Shown one piece after another: positions 24,859 to 31,895 of a DNA stretch of 64,000 nt. Where the stretch lies: contig NZ_CP020809.1 of assembly GCF_002157835.1 (NCBI RefSeq), positions 1,178,001-1,242,000 on the forward strand, read 5' to 3'. The translations under genes were made by a program, and so were the position numbers. Every line of letters begins with the position of its first letter. The first letter of the stretch is position 1. This stretch comes from Mycobacterium dioxanotrophicus. GTDB taxonomy: Bacteria > Actinomycetota > Actinomycetes > Mycobacteriales > Mycobacteriaceae. The notes beneath the pieces were generated by a model. That model worked only from the letters and a program-made list of their open reading frames with translations. It did not search any database and was not told where the DNA came from.

Positions 24859-24920
24859 CGTGGGCTGAGGCGGCGACGTGGATCGCGTTGTTCGTCGTCT
24901 TCGGGTGGGTCTTCCGATGA
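24855..24920 (+). CDS. 21-residue membrane microprotein
   Basis: ATG 24855 overlaps the zinc-finger gene's stop (ATGA), and the stop at 24918-24920 overlaps the next ATG at 24917. The product, MTWAEAATWIALFVVFGWVFR, is almost entirely one hydrophobic helix. The exact four-base overlaps at both ends, with no other use of the interval, make it a probable translated gene too short for usual gene finders. Function is unknown; single-helix phage peptides often target membrane proteins. Confidence 0.6.
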   Translation: MTWAEAATWIALFVVFGWVFR

Positions 24921-25207
24921 CCCTGACCCCCGCTGAGCACTACCAGCGTGCTGACGAGCTGCTGGCTGAGTTGGAGCACGCCGACCCGCAGGTGGCGCCG
25001 AAGTTGCCCCACGTCGCATTCAAGCTCCGGCTGGCCGAACTGCACGCTCAGTTCGCCCAATCCCCGTGGTGGCCCGGACTAGTCGACGAGCCGGACTATG
25101 CCGACTTTGACGACCTGGACCCGGGCGCCCAGCGCCACCGGCTCACGCAGCTGATCCTTGGCCGCCACCCCATCGACACCCGCAAGGCCACAGGCGACCG
25201 CCTGTAA
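24917..25207 (+). CDS. Small phage protein, unknown
   Basis: A 96-residue acidic, helical protein (AEHYQRADELLAELEHAD, LRLAELHAQFAQSPWW). ATG 24917 overlaps the stop of the 21-residue microprotein. Nothing indicates its role. Confidence 0.6.
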   Translation: MTLTPAEHYQRADELLAELEHADPQVAPKLPHVAFKLRLAELHAQFAQSPWWPGLVDEPDYADFDDLDPGAQRHRLTQLILGRHPIDTRKATGDRL

Positions 25208-25232
25208 TCCCCATCCTCGGAAAGGAACAAGC

Positions 25233-26069
25233 ATGGGCATCACTGTCCAGACCACGAAGCTGATCGACATCCTGTCCGACGCGTTGCAGACCGCCAGCAA
25301 CGACGTCGGCGGCGTCCACCTGACCACCACGAGGGCGCCCTGGCGCGACGAACCCAGCGACGTCGACCTGCTCGCCGCATCGTCCACCAACAGGTACGTG
25401 CTCGGGCACACGTGGATTCCCTGCGATGGCCGCATCGACCCCATGGTGTGGCCGTGCGAGTCGGTCGCCAACGTGCTGTCGCTGATCAAGTCATGGAAGA
25501 AAATCAAGGGCGACCAGCACACCGTCGACATCAGCCTGGTGCTCGCCGATCCACCGGAGGACGGCAAGGACGACGAGCACCCCGGCTGGACGGTCACACT
25601 CGCTGAGACGCCAGCATTGTTCGACTCGGACAATGAGTTTCAGTTCCACGCGCACCACGAAACGAAGTTCCCGATCAGCATCGTGCACCGGATCGGCACC
25701 GACACGTTCGTCACGAAAGAGGACTACGCCGAGGTACCGCTGACCCTTTGGTCGGCGACAGTGCTGGCTCCGCTGGTGGCCGTAGCCAGGCGCCGCAACA
25801 TGCAGATCCAGATGTTCCGGTCGCCGACTCGACTGCTGCAGATCGTGCAGATCGGCGACACGTGGATCGGCATCGCGATGCCGGGCACGCCTGTGCCCGG
25901 CGATGCGACGGACGGCCCCAGCATCGAGCCCGTCCTGGCCGCTGACGCCGATCTGGTTGCGGCGCTGCGCGACATGAAGGCGAGCGGTGTGTCCGTGTCG
26001 GTGGAGAACCCACAGACGGAGCTGGGCGGGATCATCGCCGACGCCGCCGCGAAGGTGAGCGACCAGTGA
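25233..26069 (+). CDS. Putative sliding-clamp-like replication protein
   Basis: A 278-residue protein. The start at 25233 is set by GAAAGGAAC about 6 nt upstream; the frame upstream is not used. Repeating beta segments (NRYVLGHTWIPCDGRIDP, HTVDISLVLADP, GWTVTLAETPAL, FPISIVHRIG) and its length resemble DnaN-like clamp folds annotated in actinophages, but no decisive motif is visible. It lies between recET and rusA, fitting a replication or recombination role. Confidence 0.45.
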   Translation: MGITVQTTKLIDILSDALQTASNDVGGVHLTTTRAPWRDEPSDVDLLAASSTNRYVLGHTWIPCDGRIDPMVWPCESVANVLSLIKSWKKIKGDQHTVDISLVLADPPEDGKDDEHPGWTVTLAETPALFDSDNEFQFHAHHETKFPISIVHRIGTDTFVTKEDYAEVPLTLWSATVLAPLVAVARRRNMQIQMFRSPTRLLQIVQIGDTWIGIAMPGTPVPGDATDGPSIEPVLAADADLVAALRDMKASGVSVSVENPQTELGGIIADAAAKVSDQ

Positions 26070-26500
26070 CCGCCCCGACACTGCCAGGGGCCGACGCCTC
26101 GGTGCGGTTCTTCGTGCCGGGGAAGGCCGCCCCGCAGGGCAGCAAGCGGCACGTCGGGCGCGGCATCTTGGTCGAGTCGTCGAAAGAGGTTGGGCCGTGG
26201 CGTGAACGCGTCGCCCTGGCCGCGCACCAGGCGATGGCTGGCCGGCCGCTGTTCGGCGGCGCAGTGACGGTGTCGCTGAACTTCGTGATGCCGCGCCCGA
26301 AGTCGGCGCCGAAGACCAGGACCCCGGCGGCGGTGAGAAGGCCGGATATCGACAAGCTCTCGAGGGCCTGTCTCGATGCCTTGACGGACGTATGTTTTTC
26401 CGACGATTCGCAGGTCATCGGCCTATCCGCGTACAAGCGGCTCGCTGAGATCGGGGAGACGGCGGGCGTCGAGATCCGAGTGGAAGGCGACGAACTGTGA
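26066..26500 (+). CDS. rusA: RusA-like Holliday junction resolvase
   Basis: A 144-residue protein with the RusA pattern: FFVPGKAAPQGSKRHVG at the start, VTVSLNFVMPRPKSAPKTRT, then the acidic active site RPDIDKLSRACLDALTDVCF followed by DDSQVIGLSAYKR. The Asp residues bind metal for cutting Holliday junctions. GTG 26066 overlaps the previous stop. With recET it completes a phage recombination set. Confidence 0.9.
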   Translation: MTAPTLPGADASVRFFVPGKAAPQGSKRHVGRGILVESSKEVGPWRERVALAAHQAMAGRPLFGGAVTVSLNFVMPRPKSAPKTRTPAAVRRPDIDKLSRACLDALTDVCFSDDSQVIGLSAYKRLAEIGETAGVEIRVEGDEL

Positions 26501-26742
26501 TGCTGCAGTGGACATCCCACGACCACATCATCGGCACCCAGACCGCGGTTGGGATGCGCGGCGTGTACAGCGTGCAACGAGTCGGCCCGGAGTGGATCCT
26601 GCAGGGCCAGGGCCACGACGGTCTCACGATGCTCGCCATCCCGGTCGAGGGGAAGGCGTTCGCGTCGCTGGACTCGGCGAAGACGTGGGCCGGCGAACTG
26701 GACCGCGTGCGCTCAGTCGAGCCGCAGGTGAGTGGCTCATGA
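26497..26742 (+). CDS. Small phage protein, unknown
   Basis: An 81-residue, beta-rich protein (QWTSHDHIIGTQTAVGM, GVYSVQRVGPEWILQ). GTG 26497 overlaps the rusA stop; ATG 26500 directly follows and could also serve. No function is seen. Confidence 0.55.
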   Translation: MMLQWTSHDHIIGTQTAVGMRGVYSVQRVGPEWILQGQGHDGLTMLAIPVEGKAFASLDSAKTWAGELDRVRSVEPQVSGS

Positions 26743-27026
26743 ACACCTGCGAAGACCAGTCCGAACCGCTCGGCGAGAACCCCGACGTCCCGGCCCGCTA
26801 CGACGCCGGCATCGGCACCCTGCTGGAAGCGATCGAACGCGGCTCCGTGATCGGTGTCCTCGGGGCGGCCGACGCGGTGCTTGCCACCAAGCAACTCGCC
26901 GAACGACAAACCCAGGCGCTCAACGCCATCCGGGAACTGCACGAGCGCGAGACCACGCTGTGCATCGAATGCGCCGATAAATGGCCGTGCCCGACCATCA
27001 GGGCTATCAATGAGGCGGGCGCATGA
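26739..27026 (+). CDS. Small phage protein with CxxC motif
   Basis: A 95-residue helical protein ending in a Cys motif (TTLCIECADKWPCPTIRAI). The same ending style (Cys pair followed by WPC) recurs in the 29901 product (CNHCLGPKVWPC), so the two may share a small zinc-binding tail. ATG 26739 overlaps the preceding stop. Confidence 0.6.
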   Translation: MNTCEDQSEPLGENPDVPARYDAGIGTLLEAIERGSVIGVLGAADAVLATKQLAERQTQALNAIRELHERETTLCIECADKWPCPTIRAINEAGA

Positions 27027-27397
27027 TCACCGTCCTCTCAGATGCTGCGTGGGGTGCACGCGAAAACGCGCACCTCCACGGGAAGACCGCTGTCGGCGCC
27101 GCCGCACTGTCGGCGCAAGGCAACATGTACTCGGGCTGCAACGTCGAGCACCGGTTCCGCGCCCACGACGTGCACGCCGAAGTGAACGCGCTCACGTCGA
27201 TGACAGCCGCTGGCGACGGCCCGGCTGTGGCGATCGTGATCGCTGCTGCGCGTGAGCGATTCACCCCGTGCGGTAGCTGCCTCGACTGGATTTTCGAACT
27301 CGGCGGCCCTGACTGCCTGGTCTCGTTCCAAGGTCAACCCGGCGGACCAGTGGAAACGCTGCGCGCCGACGAACTGATGCCGCATTACCCATGCTGA
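27023..27397 (+). CDS. Cytidine deaminase-family protein
   Basis: A 124-residue protein with the deaminase zinc site: GCNVEHRFRAHDVHAEVNAL supplies His51-X-Glu53, and FTPCGSCLDWI supplies Cys83 and Cys86. Size and motif order match cytidine/blasticidin deaminases. It should deaminate a cytosine nucleoside. The ATG overlaps the previous stop and its end overlaps the m5C methyltransferase start, so the two are translationally coupled. A role in phage nucleotide metabolism is inferred. Confidence 0.85.
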   Translation: MITVLSDAAWGARENAHLHGKTAVGAAALSAQGNMYSGCNVEHRFRAHDVHAEVNALTSMTAAGDGPAVAIVIAAARERFTPCGSCLDWIFELGGPDCLVSFQGQPGGPVETLRADELMPHYPC

Positions 27398-28827
27398 GGG
27401 TCGGATCGCTCTTCTCAGGAGCCGGTGGCCTGGACATGGCCGTCGAGCAGTTCTTCGGCGGCCGCACAGTGTGGCACTGCGAGCTCGATGCGGCGGCGTC
27501 GAAGGTGCTCGCTCATCGATGGCCGGGCGTACCTAACCACGGCGACATCACCGCCGTCGACTGGTCGACCGTCGAGGCCATCGACATCCTGTGCGGCGGG
27601 TTCCCATGCCAGGACATCAGTAGCGCTGGCCGTCAGGCCGGGATGGGCGCCGGTACCCGCTCGGGCCTGTGGTCCGAGTTCGCCCGTGCCATCGCAGCGC
27701 TCCGGCCGCGTCTGGTGGTCATCGAGAACGTAAGGAACCTGCTCAGCGCTGACGGTGAGGCGTGGCCGGCTGAAGTGGTCGCCGCCGACGCCGAGTGGGC
27801 GCGCCTTGCTCGCGTCGTCGCCCTCATCCACAGCAAGATCAACCGAGCCATGCGAGAGGACTGGTGGCATGGACAGTACAAGCAGCGCAAGCAATTCGAG
27901 CTGCATCGGATGGCTCGACTCCGAGACCGGGCATTGGCTCGATTCCGAACCCTCAAGCGTCGACTTGTTCAACGAGCCATCGGGACAGTTGTTGCCGACC
28001 TGGCCAACCTCGGGTATGACGCGCAATGGACGACTATTTCCGCTGCCAGCGTCGGCGCACCCCACAAGCGCGAGCGAGTCATCATCCTCGCAGTTGATGC
28101 CGACTCCACGAGGGTGCGCGGAGCGGACATCGCGCGGAGCGGCGACACGGCGGGACAGCATGTCGTCGCCGTCGCTGGAGCAGGCGATCGAGATCGCAGC
28201 CGGGAAGCTGCCGCGGGAATTCGAGACATGGGAGCAGCTGCCGCCGAGCTGGCAGCCGTAGATCTGCTTGCTACCCCGTGCGCTGCGCGGTCGGGCAACA
28301 ATCAGTCGGCGTCGCCGGGTGCAGCGGTTCGCCCGTCACTGGACAGCATCACGGATCTTCTACCGACGCCGAGGCGAAGCGATGGCGATGGCGGGGCTAA
28401 CCCGCTGTCTCGCGCCGAGCGGATGGACGACGTTGAGACCAGGGTCATTCGGCTGCTGCAAACGCCCAGAGCTGCTGACGGCGATGGAAGCAGGAAGGCG
28501 CGTGGCGGGGACCGGGGCAACGAGCCCCTGCTACCGGGCCAGGCCGTGGAGATGGCTCAGCAGTGGGGCAAGTACGCCCCGGCCATCAAACGTTGGGAGG
28601 CGGTGACCCGACCAGCGCCTTCGCCAACTGAGCCGAACACATTCGGAAACCCAAGGCTGGCAGCGCATTTTCCGGAGTGGATGATGGGCTGGCCGGCTGG
28701 CTGGGTCACTGATGTCCCTGGGGTGAGCCGCAACGACGCGCTGCGCATCATCGGCAACGGTGTCTGCCCGCAGCAGGCCATCGCTGCTTTGCGCTGGCTA
28801 CTTCCAGTGTCGGCGGTGGCCGCGTGA
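27391..28827 (+). CDS. DNA (cytosine-5) methyltransferase, Dcm-type, orphan
   Basis: A 478-residue C5 methylase. Motif I GSLFSGAGGLDMA (SAM site), motif IV GGFPCQDIS with catalytic Cys73, motif VI IENVRN, motif VIII region GYDAQWTTISAASVGAPHKR, and motif X RNDALRIIGNGVCPQQA are all in one frame. An unusual basic insert (about 140-200) precedes motif VIII. A variable region with repeated LLxTPR motifs follows, as is common in phage methylases. No partner nuclease is adjacent, so it is probably protective. Codon third positions lose their G/C bias at about 27,900-28,000, exactly where a nested frame begins. Confidence 0.88.
   Translation: MLRVGSLFSGAGGLDMAVEQFFGGRTVWHCELDAAASKVLAHRWPGVPNHGDITAVDWSTVEAIDILCGGFPCQDISSAGRQAGMGAGTRSGLWSEFARAIAALRPRLVVIENVRNLLSADGEAWPAEVVAADAEWARLARVVALIHSKINRAMREDWWHGQYKQRKQFELHRMARLRDRALARFRTLKRRLVQRAIGTVVADLANLGYDAQWTTISAASVGAPHKRERVIILAVDADSTRVRGADIARSGDTAGQHVVAVAGAGDRDRSREAAAGIRDMGAAAAELAAVDLLATPCAARSGNNQSASPGAAVRPSLDSITDLLPTPRRSDGDGGANPLSRAERMDDVETRVIRLLQTPRAADGDGSRKARGGDRGNEPLLPGQAVEMAQQWGKYAPAIKRWEAVTRPAPSPTEPNTFGNPRLAAHFPEWMMGWPAGWVTDVPGVSRNDALRIIGNGVCPQQAIAALRWLLPVSAVAA
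27869..28261 (+). CDS. Nested +1-frame gene inside the methyltransferase
   Basis: A 130-residue frame, MDSTSSASNSSCIGWLDSET onward, lies entirely within the methylase gene. AGAGGA sits 8 nt before its ATG. Third codon positions are mostly G/C here while those of the methylase frame are not, so this frame carries the coding signal. It contains WPTSGMTRNGRLFPLP, an Ser-rich stretch and LMPTPR, then SLEQAIEIAAGKLPREFETW. The WPxSGMxRNG...LPTP pattern resembles a phage methylase-associated family as I remember it. It could be an overlapping gene or part of a programmed-frameshift product. Function is unknown. Confidence 0.6.
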   Translation: MDSTSSASNSSCIGWLDSETGHWLDSEPSSVDLFNEPSGQLLPTWPTSGMTRNGRLFPLPASAHPTSASESSSSQLMPTPRGCAERTSRGAATRRDSMSSPSLEQAIEIAAGKLPREFETWEQLPPSWQP

Positions 28828-29073
28828 TCACTTCTGTTCGTAGGCGGTGTGTCCGCACTGGGCGCACCGATAGCTGGTGGTGGATACCTGCGCTTGGGGT
28901 GGGTGTCCTCGGCCGCGGTGGACGTGTCCTCGGATCGGTGTCAGCCCGTCGTCGGACCAGGGGAGTAGGCAGCGTGGGCAGCTCATGGGGAGTGTGGCGA
29001 TCCACGCGTCGGGGCGGATTTGCACCATCGCGGACTGGTACCAGGACCAGTCAGTGGTGGTGGGGCGGGACAT
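28828..29073 (-). CDS. Minus-strand zinc-ribbon protein
   Basis: An 81-residue protein encoded against the flow of the early operon. It contains TLPMSCPRCLLPW and YRCAQCGHTAYEQK, two CxxC knuckles of a zinc ribbon separated by about 35 residues, with a His/Arg-rich middle. Third codon positions are mostly G/C. It starts at ATG 29073 with TACGGT 7 nt upstream and no ribosome site, so it is probably leaderless with its own promoter. Its stop abuts the methyltransferase stop. It may be expressed in the lysogen. Function is unknown. Confidence 0.6.
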   Translation of the reverse strand: MSRPTTTDWSWYQSAMVQIRPDAWIATLPMSCPRCLLPWSDDGLTPIRGHVHRGRGHPPQAQVSTTSYRCAQCGHTAYEQK

Positions 29074-29080
29074 GGACGGC

Positions 29081-29086
29081 ACCGTA
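29081..29086 (-). promoter_or_regulatory. -10 box for the minus-strand zinc-ribbon gene (TACGGT)
   Basis: On the minus strand TACGGT is followed by seven bases and ATG 29073, a leaderless arrangement. Confidence 0.4.
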
Positions 29087-29133
29087 CCGCCGGGTGGCGA
29101 CAGGCCACGAAAAATCTCAAGGTTAGGAATGCC

Positions 29134-29460
29134 ATGAAGACCATCACCATCGATCAGATCAACTGGCCCGTCGCCGAGCAGGGTGACTTCAACACCGAGG
29201 ACTGCGGCGCAGTGTTCACCGTCACGGAAGACGAGGACGGAGAACGCTTCTACGCATATGGCCACGTGCCCGAAGTCCAGATGTTGGCCGAGGTCACCCG
29301 CTACCTGAACCACATGATCCCGTCGGGCGACTTCGACGACATCGATGGAACCGGAGTTGAGCACGTCTACGCCAAGTTCGTAGATCACAACGCCGAGAGG
29401 TTCAGTTGGTGCACCGCTGAGACATCGGGAGCATTCCCGCTGACCGTTGTGTCCTTCTGA
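29134..29460 (+). CDS. Acidic phage protein, unknown
   Basis: A 108-residue acidic protein with beta-type segments (AVFTVTEDEDGERFYAYGHV) and a mid helix. ATG 29134 has AGGTTAGGA about 5 nt upstream. It starts a new block after the minus-strand gene. No family is recognised. Confidence 0.6.
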   Translation: MKTITIDQINWPVAEQGDFNTEDCGAVFTVTEDEDGERFYAYGHVPEVQMLAEVTRYLNHMIPSGDFDDIDGTGVEHVYAKFVDHNAERFSWCTAETSGAFPLTVVSF

Positions 29461-29467
29461 GCTTCCG

Positions 29468-29830
29468 ATGACCATCGATGAGTTGGCGGCGGTCCTGCGT
29501 GTGCATCAGGGCCCGTTCTTTCATGGCACGCATTCGCGGTGTGGGTGTCGGCGGATCGTGCTGACCGCCGACGAGTGGGCCCGACACGTAGCCGAGGAGC
29601 AGCGTGCGGCTGTAGTGAAGGCCCGCACGATCACCACCGTTGAGCAACTCGACGCACTGCCGATGAGGTCGATTGTTCGATGCGCGCGGGGCTTCGCCTG
29701 GGCGAAGCACTCACCGAATCCACGTTTGCCCTCGGCTGTTTGGTACGACGCGGGGTGCGAGGACGGCCAGTACCCCGGTGAGGTTCCGCTTCCAGCAACC
29801 GTTCTCTACAACCCCGAGGCCGACCAGTGA
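29468..29830 (+). CDS. Unknown protein with TVEQLDALPxxSIV module
   Basis: A 120-residue protein. The N-terminal half has HSRCGCRRIVLTADEWARHV. The C-terminal half carries TVEQLDALPMRSIV, a central AWAK segment and ends PLPATVLYNPEAD. The same module appears in the 32229 product (TVEQLDALPDRSIV ... LPVRVLYTPELD), so the genome carries two diverged copies. Function is unknown. Confidence 0.6.
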   Translation: MTIDELAAVLRVHQGPFFHGTHSRCGCRRIVLTADEWARHVAEEQRAAVVKARTITTVEQLDALPMRSIVRCARGFAWAKHSPNPRLPSAVWYDAGCEDGQYPGEVPLPATVLYNPEADQ

Positions 29831-29904
29831 ACGCGGAATCGATGCTCGCCCACCGAAATCGACGACGCATCACCGGATCAATGTGGACCAGGAGGACACG
29901 ATGA
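29827..29904 (+). CDS. 25-residue basic microprotein (tentative)
   Basis: GTG 29827 overlaps the previous stop (GTGA), and the TGA at 29902-29904 overlaps the next ATG at 29901. The product is short and basic (NAESMLAHRNRRRITGSMWT). The exact overlaps at both ends support translation, possibly mainly to couple its neighbours. The next gene also has its own AGGAGG site, so the peptide may be dispensable. Confidence 0.4.
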   Translation: MNAESMLAHRNRRRITGSMWTRRTR

Positions 29905-30155
29905 GCGACCCAGCAATCGAAGCTGCTCGAAGGGCGTGGGCAGTTCGTGGAGACGAGTCCGGCGAGGTCACAAGGTTGTCGGTCGACGCTGCCCGTGAGG
30001 CGTTGGCCCCGATCCGGGATCTACATCGCCCCTTCGCCACGAACGATCCACGTTCGCCGCATGACGTGGTGTGCAACCACTGCCTCGGTCCGAAGGTATG
30101 GCCGTGTGCAACAGCCAGATTGGCCTACACCACCGAGGAGTTGGGCCATGAGTGA
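29901..30155 (+). CDS. Small phage protein with CxxC motif
   Basis: An 84-residue protein, helical in the first half (AIEAARRAWAVRG, SVDAAREALAPIRDLH), with a Cys motif near the end (VVCNHCLGPKVWPCATARL). AGGAGG lies about 6 nt before ATG 29901. It overlaps the following start. A zinc-binding tail similar to that of the 26739 product is likely. Confidence 0.6.
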   Translation: MSDPAIEAARRAWAVRGDESGEVTRLSVDAAREALAPIRDLHRPFATNDPRSPHDVVCNHCLGPKVWPCATARLAYTTEELGHE

Positions 30156-30549
30156 CATCGACCTAGACGCTATCCGCGCTGACATTGAGATGGCTGCCAG
30201 ATCACCGGAGATGGCGCGTCATGTGGCACTGGACCACGGTCCCGAACTGGTCGCCGAAGTGGAGAAGCTGCGCGGTGCATGCAAGACACTCGGCGGGGTC
30301 GTGGAAGGCCAATGTCGGATGGCCCTGGATGCGAGTGGCCTGCACCACCTGATCGACGAGGACGGCGACGGTGACTGGGGACTGGTGTGGGAGAGGCTTG
30401 CCGAGCTGGGCACCGACAACGAGCGGCTACGGGCGATCGTTGAGCGGGTGCGGGAACTGGCCGAGAATCCCGCAACCTATTCGGGTACGGGCGTAGTAGC
30501 TGTGAAGCCTGAACGCATCATCGCCGCGCTGGAGGCTGGCCATGACTGA
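30148..30549 (+). CDS. Unknown protein, paralogue of the 34073 product
   Basis: A 133-residue helical protein with leucine-rich coiled-coil segments. The core QCRMALDASGLHHLIDEDGD, GDWGL and WERLAELG is shared almost unchanged with the product at 34073, including a long identical DNA stretch, which indicates duplication or recombination. ATG 30148 overlaps the preceding gene by 8 bp. Function is unknown. Confidence 0.62.
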   Translation: MSDIDLDAIRADIEMAARSPEMARHVALDHGPELVAEVEKLRGACKTLGGVVEGQCRMALDASGLHHLIDEDGDGDWGLVWERLAELGTDNERLRAIVERVRELAENPATYSGTGVVAVKPERIIAALEAGHD

Positions 30550-30802
30550 CCGACCGATCGGATGTTGCGGTGTGTGCCCACCAATCGCTGGTGGCGGGTA
30601 CGACTGCACATGCAAGGGAAATCCTCGGTGCCCGAACCGCATCAGGGTCGTGCCGGTCCGCGCCGCCAATGGACGCATCCAGGGCTGGGCCATCAACCGA
30701 GGTAACCGGGAACTCAACTTCTACCGCGTCACCGCCTGGCCCAACGCCCACGCACGGGCCATGATCCGCGCCCAACAACTTGCCCTAGGAGGCACGAAAT
30801 GA
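30542..30802 (+). CDS. Small Cys-rich phage protein
   Basis: An 86-residue protein with six Cys in the first 30 residues (GCCGVCPPIAGGGYDCTCKG, NPRCPNR), probably a zinc site, then a basic beta-helix C-terminus. It overlaps genes at both ends. No family is recognised. Confidence 0.58.
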   Translation: MTDRPIGCCGVCPPIAGGGYDCTCKGNPRCPNRIRVVPVRAANGRIQGWAINRGNRELNFYRVTAWPNAHARAMIRAQQLALGGTK

Positions 30803-31224
30803 CCGACACCGCACGCGAGAAGGTCGCCGAAGCGATCCGGGCTGCGCGCGGCTGGAAGCCAGAGCATGGCTTCGGCTACACCGATCACCTCGCCGATGCT
30901 GCTATCGCCGCTCACCTCGATGCCCTCAAGACCAACGGGTACGCGCTCGTGAAGCTGCCCAAGTCGCCGTCCGAGTACTGGGGGCCAGAGCACCAGCCGC
31001 AGTGGAATCACTACCCGTACACCAGGGTTGACGGCGACGAGATCGAGATCGGCGCGCGGTGCGAGTACGTGTTCCGCGCCAACGTTCTCGAGGCACGCGT
31101 GTTCGCCGCGGACGTGCTTGCCGCCGCCGACGCTGCGGAGTCGACGCAACGCACCGCGCAGCCAGACGCATGCCCAGAGTGGCAACCGGTGCACGACCCG
31201 GACGCCGATCCCGGGCGGTCCTGA
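30799..31224 (+). CDS. Phage protein, unknown
   Basis: A 141-residue protein. The N-terminal third is helical (TAREKVAEAIRAARGWKP, HLADAAIAAHLDALK); this helix pattern recurs in actinophage proteins of unknown function. The start overlaps the preceding stop (ATGA). Confidence 0.6.
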   Translation: MTDTAREKVAEAIRAARGWKPEHGFGYTDHLADAAIAAHLDALKTNGYALVKLPKSPSEYWGPEHQPQWNHYPYTRVDGDEIEIGARCEYVFRANVLEARVFAADVLAAADAAESTQRTAQPDACPEWQPVHDPDADPGRS

Positions 31225-31586
31225 TGCCGATCCGACCCGAGAACCGTGACCGCTACCCAGCCGACTGGCGGGAGATCAGCCGGCGGATCCGGTTCGAGCG
31301 CGCCAAGGGCCGCTGCGAATGCCACGGTGAGTGCGGCCGCGGCACCCACACCGGCCGGTGCCCAAACCGCCACGGGCAGCCCGCATATGGCACCGGCAGC
31401 AAGGTCGTGCTCACCGTCGCCCACCTCAACCACACGCCCGAGGACTGCCGCGACGACAACCTCCGCGCGATGTGCCAGGGCTGCCACCTGCACTACGACA
31501 TCGAGCACCACAAGCAGACCGCAGCGGCCACCCGCCGCGCCGCACTGGAGGAACAGATGGACCCACTATTCGAGGTGACGGGCTGA
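31224..31586 (+). CDS. HNH endonuclease
   Basis: A 120-residue protein with a basic N-terminus (DWREISRRIRFERAKGRC) and zinc-binding Cys (CECHGECG). The HNH core is VVLTVAHLNHTPEDCRDDNL, followed by RAMCQGCHLHYDIEHH. This ordering of His, Asn and His with Cys pairs is typical of phage HNH nucleases. Some phages need an HNH protein with the terminase for cos cleavage, but this one lies some 9 kb from terL, so that role is uncertain. Confidence 0.85.
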   Translation: MPIRPENRDRYPADWREISRRIRFERAKGRCECHGECGRGTHTGRCPNRHGQPAYGTGSKVVLTVAHLNHTPEDCRDDNLRAMCQGCHLHYDIEHHKQTAAATRRAALEEQMDPLFEVTG

Positions 31587-31744
31587 TGGACGAAATCGTG
31601 TGCGCGCTCTGCGATCACCCACGGGACGACCACGGCGACGGCGTGGTGCACACCGCCTGCTGCCACCTACCGCCCGGCGCCGCTATCGACGAGATGTGCG
31701 ACTGCCCCGGCTGGGAACCACCCGCTGACGACGAGGAGGACTGA
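31586..31744 (+). CDS. 52-residue Cys-containing protein
   Basis: A short protein with two Cys/His groups (EIVCALCDHPRDDHGD, HTACCHLPPG and EMCDCPGW), likely to bind zinc. Start and stop overlap or abut neighbours, with no space for another gene. Function is unknown. Confidence 0.55.
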   Translation: MDEIVCALCDHPRDDHGDGVVHTACCHLPPGAAIDEMCDCPGWEPPADDEED

Positions 31745-31745
31745 C

Positions 31746-31895
31746 ATGGCTGACCCAAACACCTGCAAGACCTGTGGCGGTGGTGTCGAGGACGACGGCA
31801 CCTCGACGACCGACTGCGCGGCCGGACGATTCGGCACCGACAACGACGGCTGCTGCTGCGAATGCGGTGGCTGCTACTGCGACGGGGCCTGCTGA
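31746..31895 (+). CDS. 49-residue Cys-rich protein
   Basis: ATG 31746 follows the preceding stop by 1 base, and the TGA overlaps the next ATG (TGATG). Ten of 49 residues are Cys: a CxxC near the start (NTCKTCGGG), one at 24, and a dense C-terminal cluster (GCCCECGGCYCDGAC). It probably binds metal, such as zinc or a metallothionein-like cluster. It is short enough to be missed by usual gene finders. Confidence 0.6.
   Translation: MADPNTCKTCGGGVEDDGTSTTDCAAGRFGTDNDGCCCECGGCYCDGAC

Noticed and set aside
28824..29126. Plus-strand frame over the minus-strand zinc-ribbon gene
   Set aside because: Its product is Trp/Gly/Arg-rich without motifs, while the opposite strand has two CxxC knuckles and a promoter.
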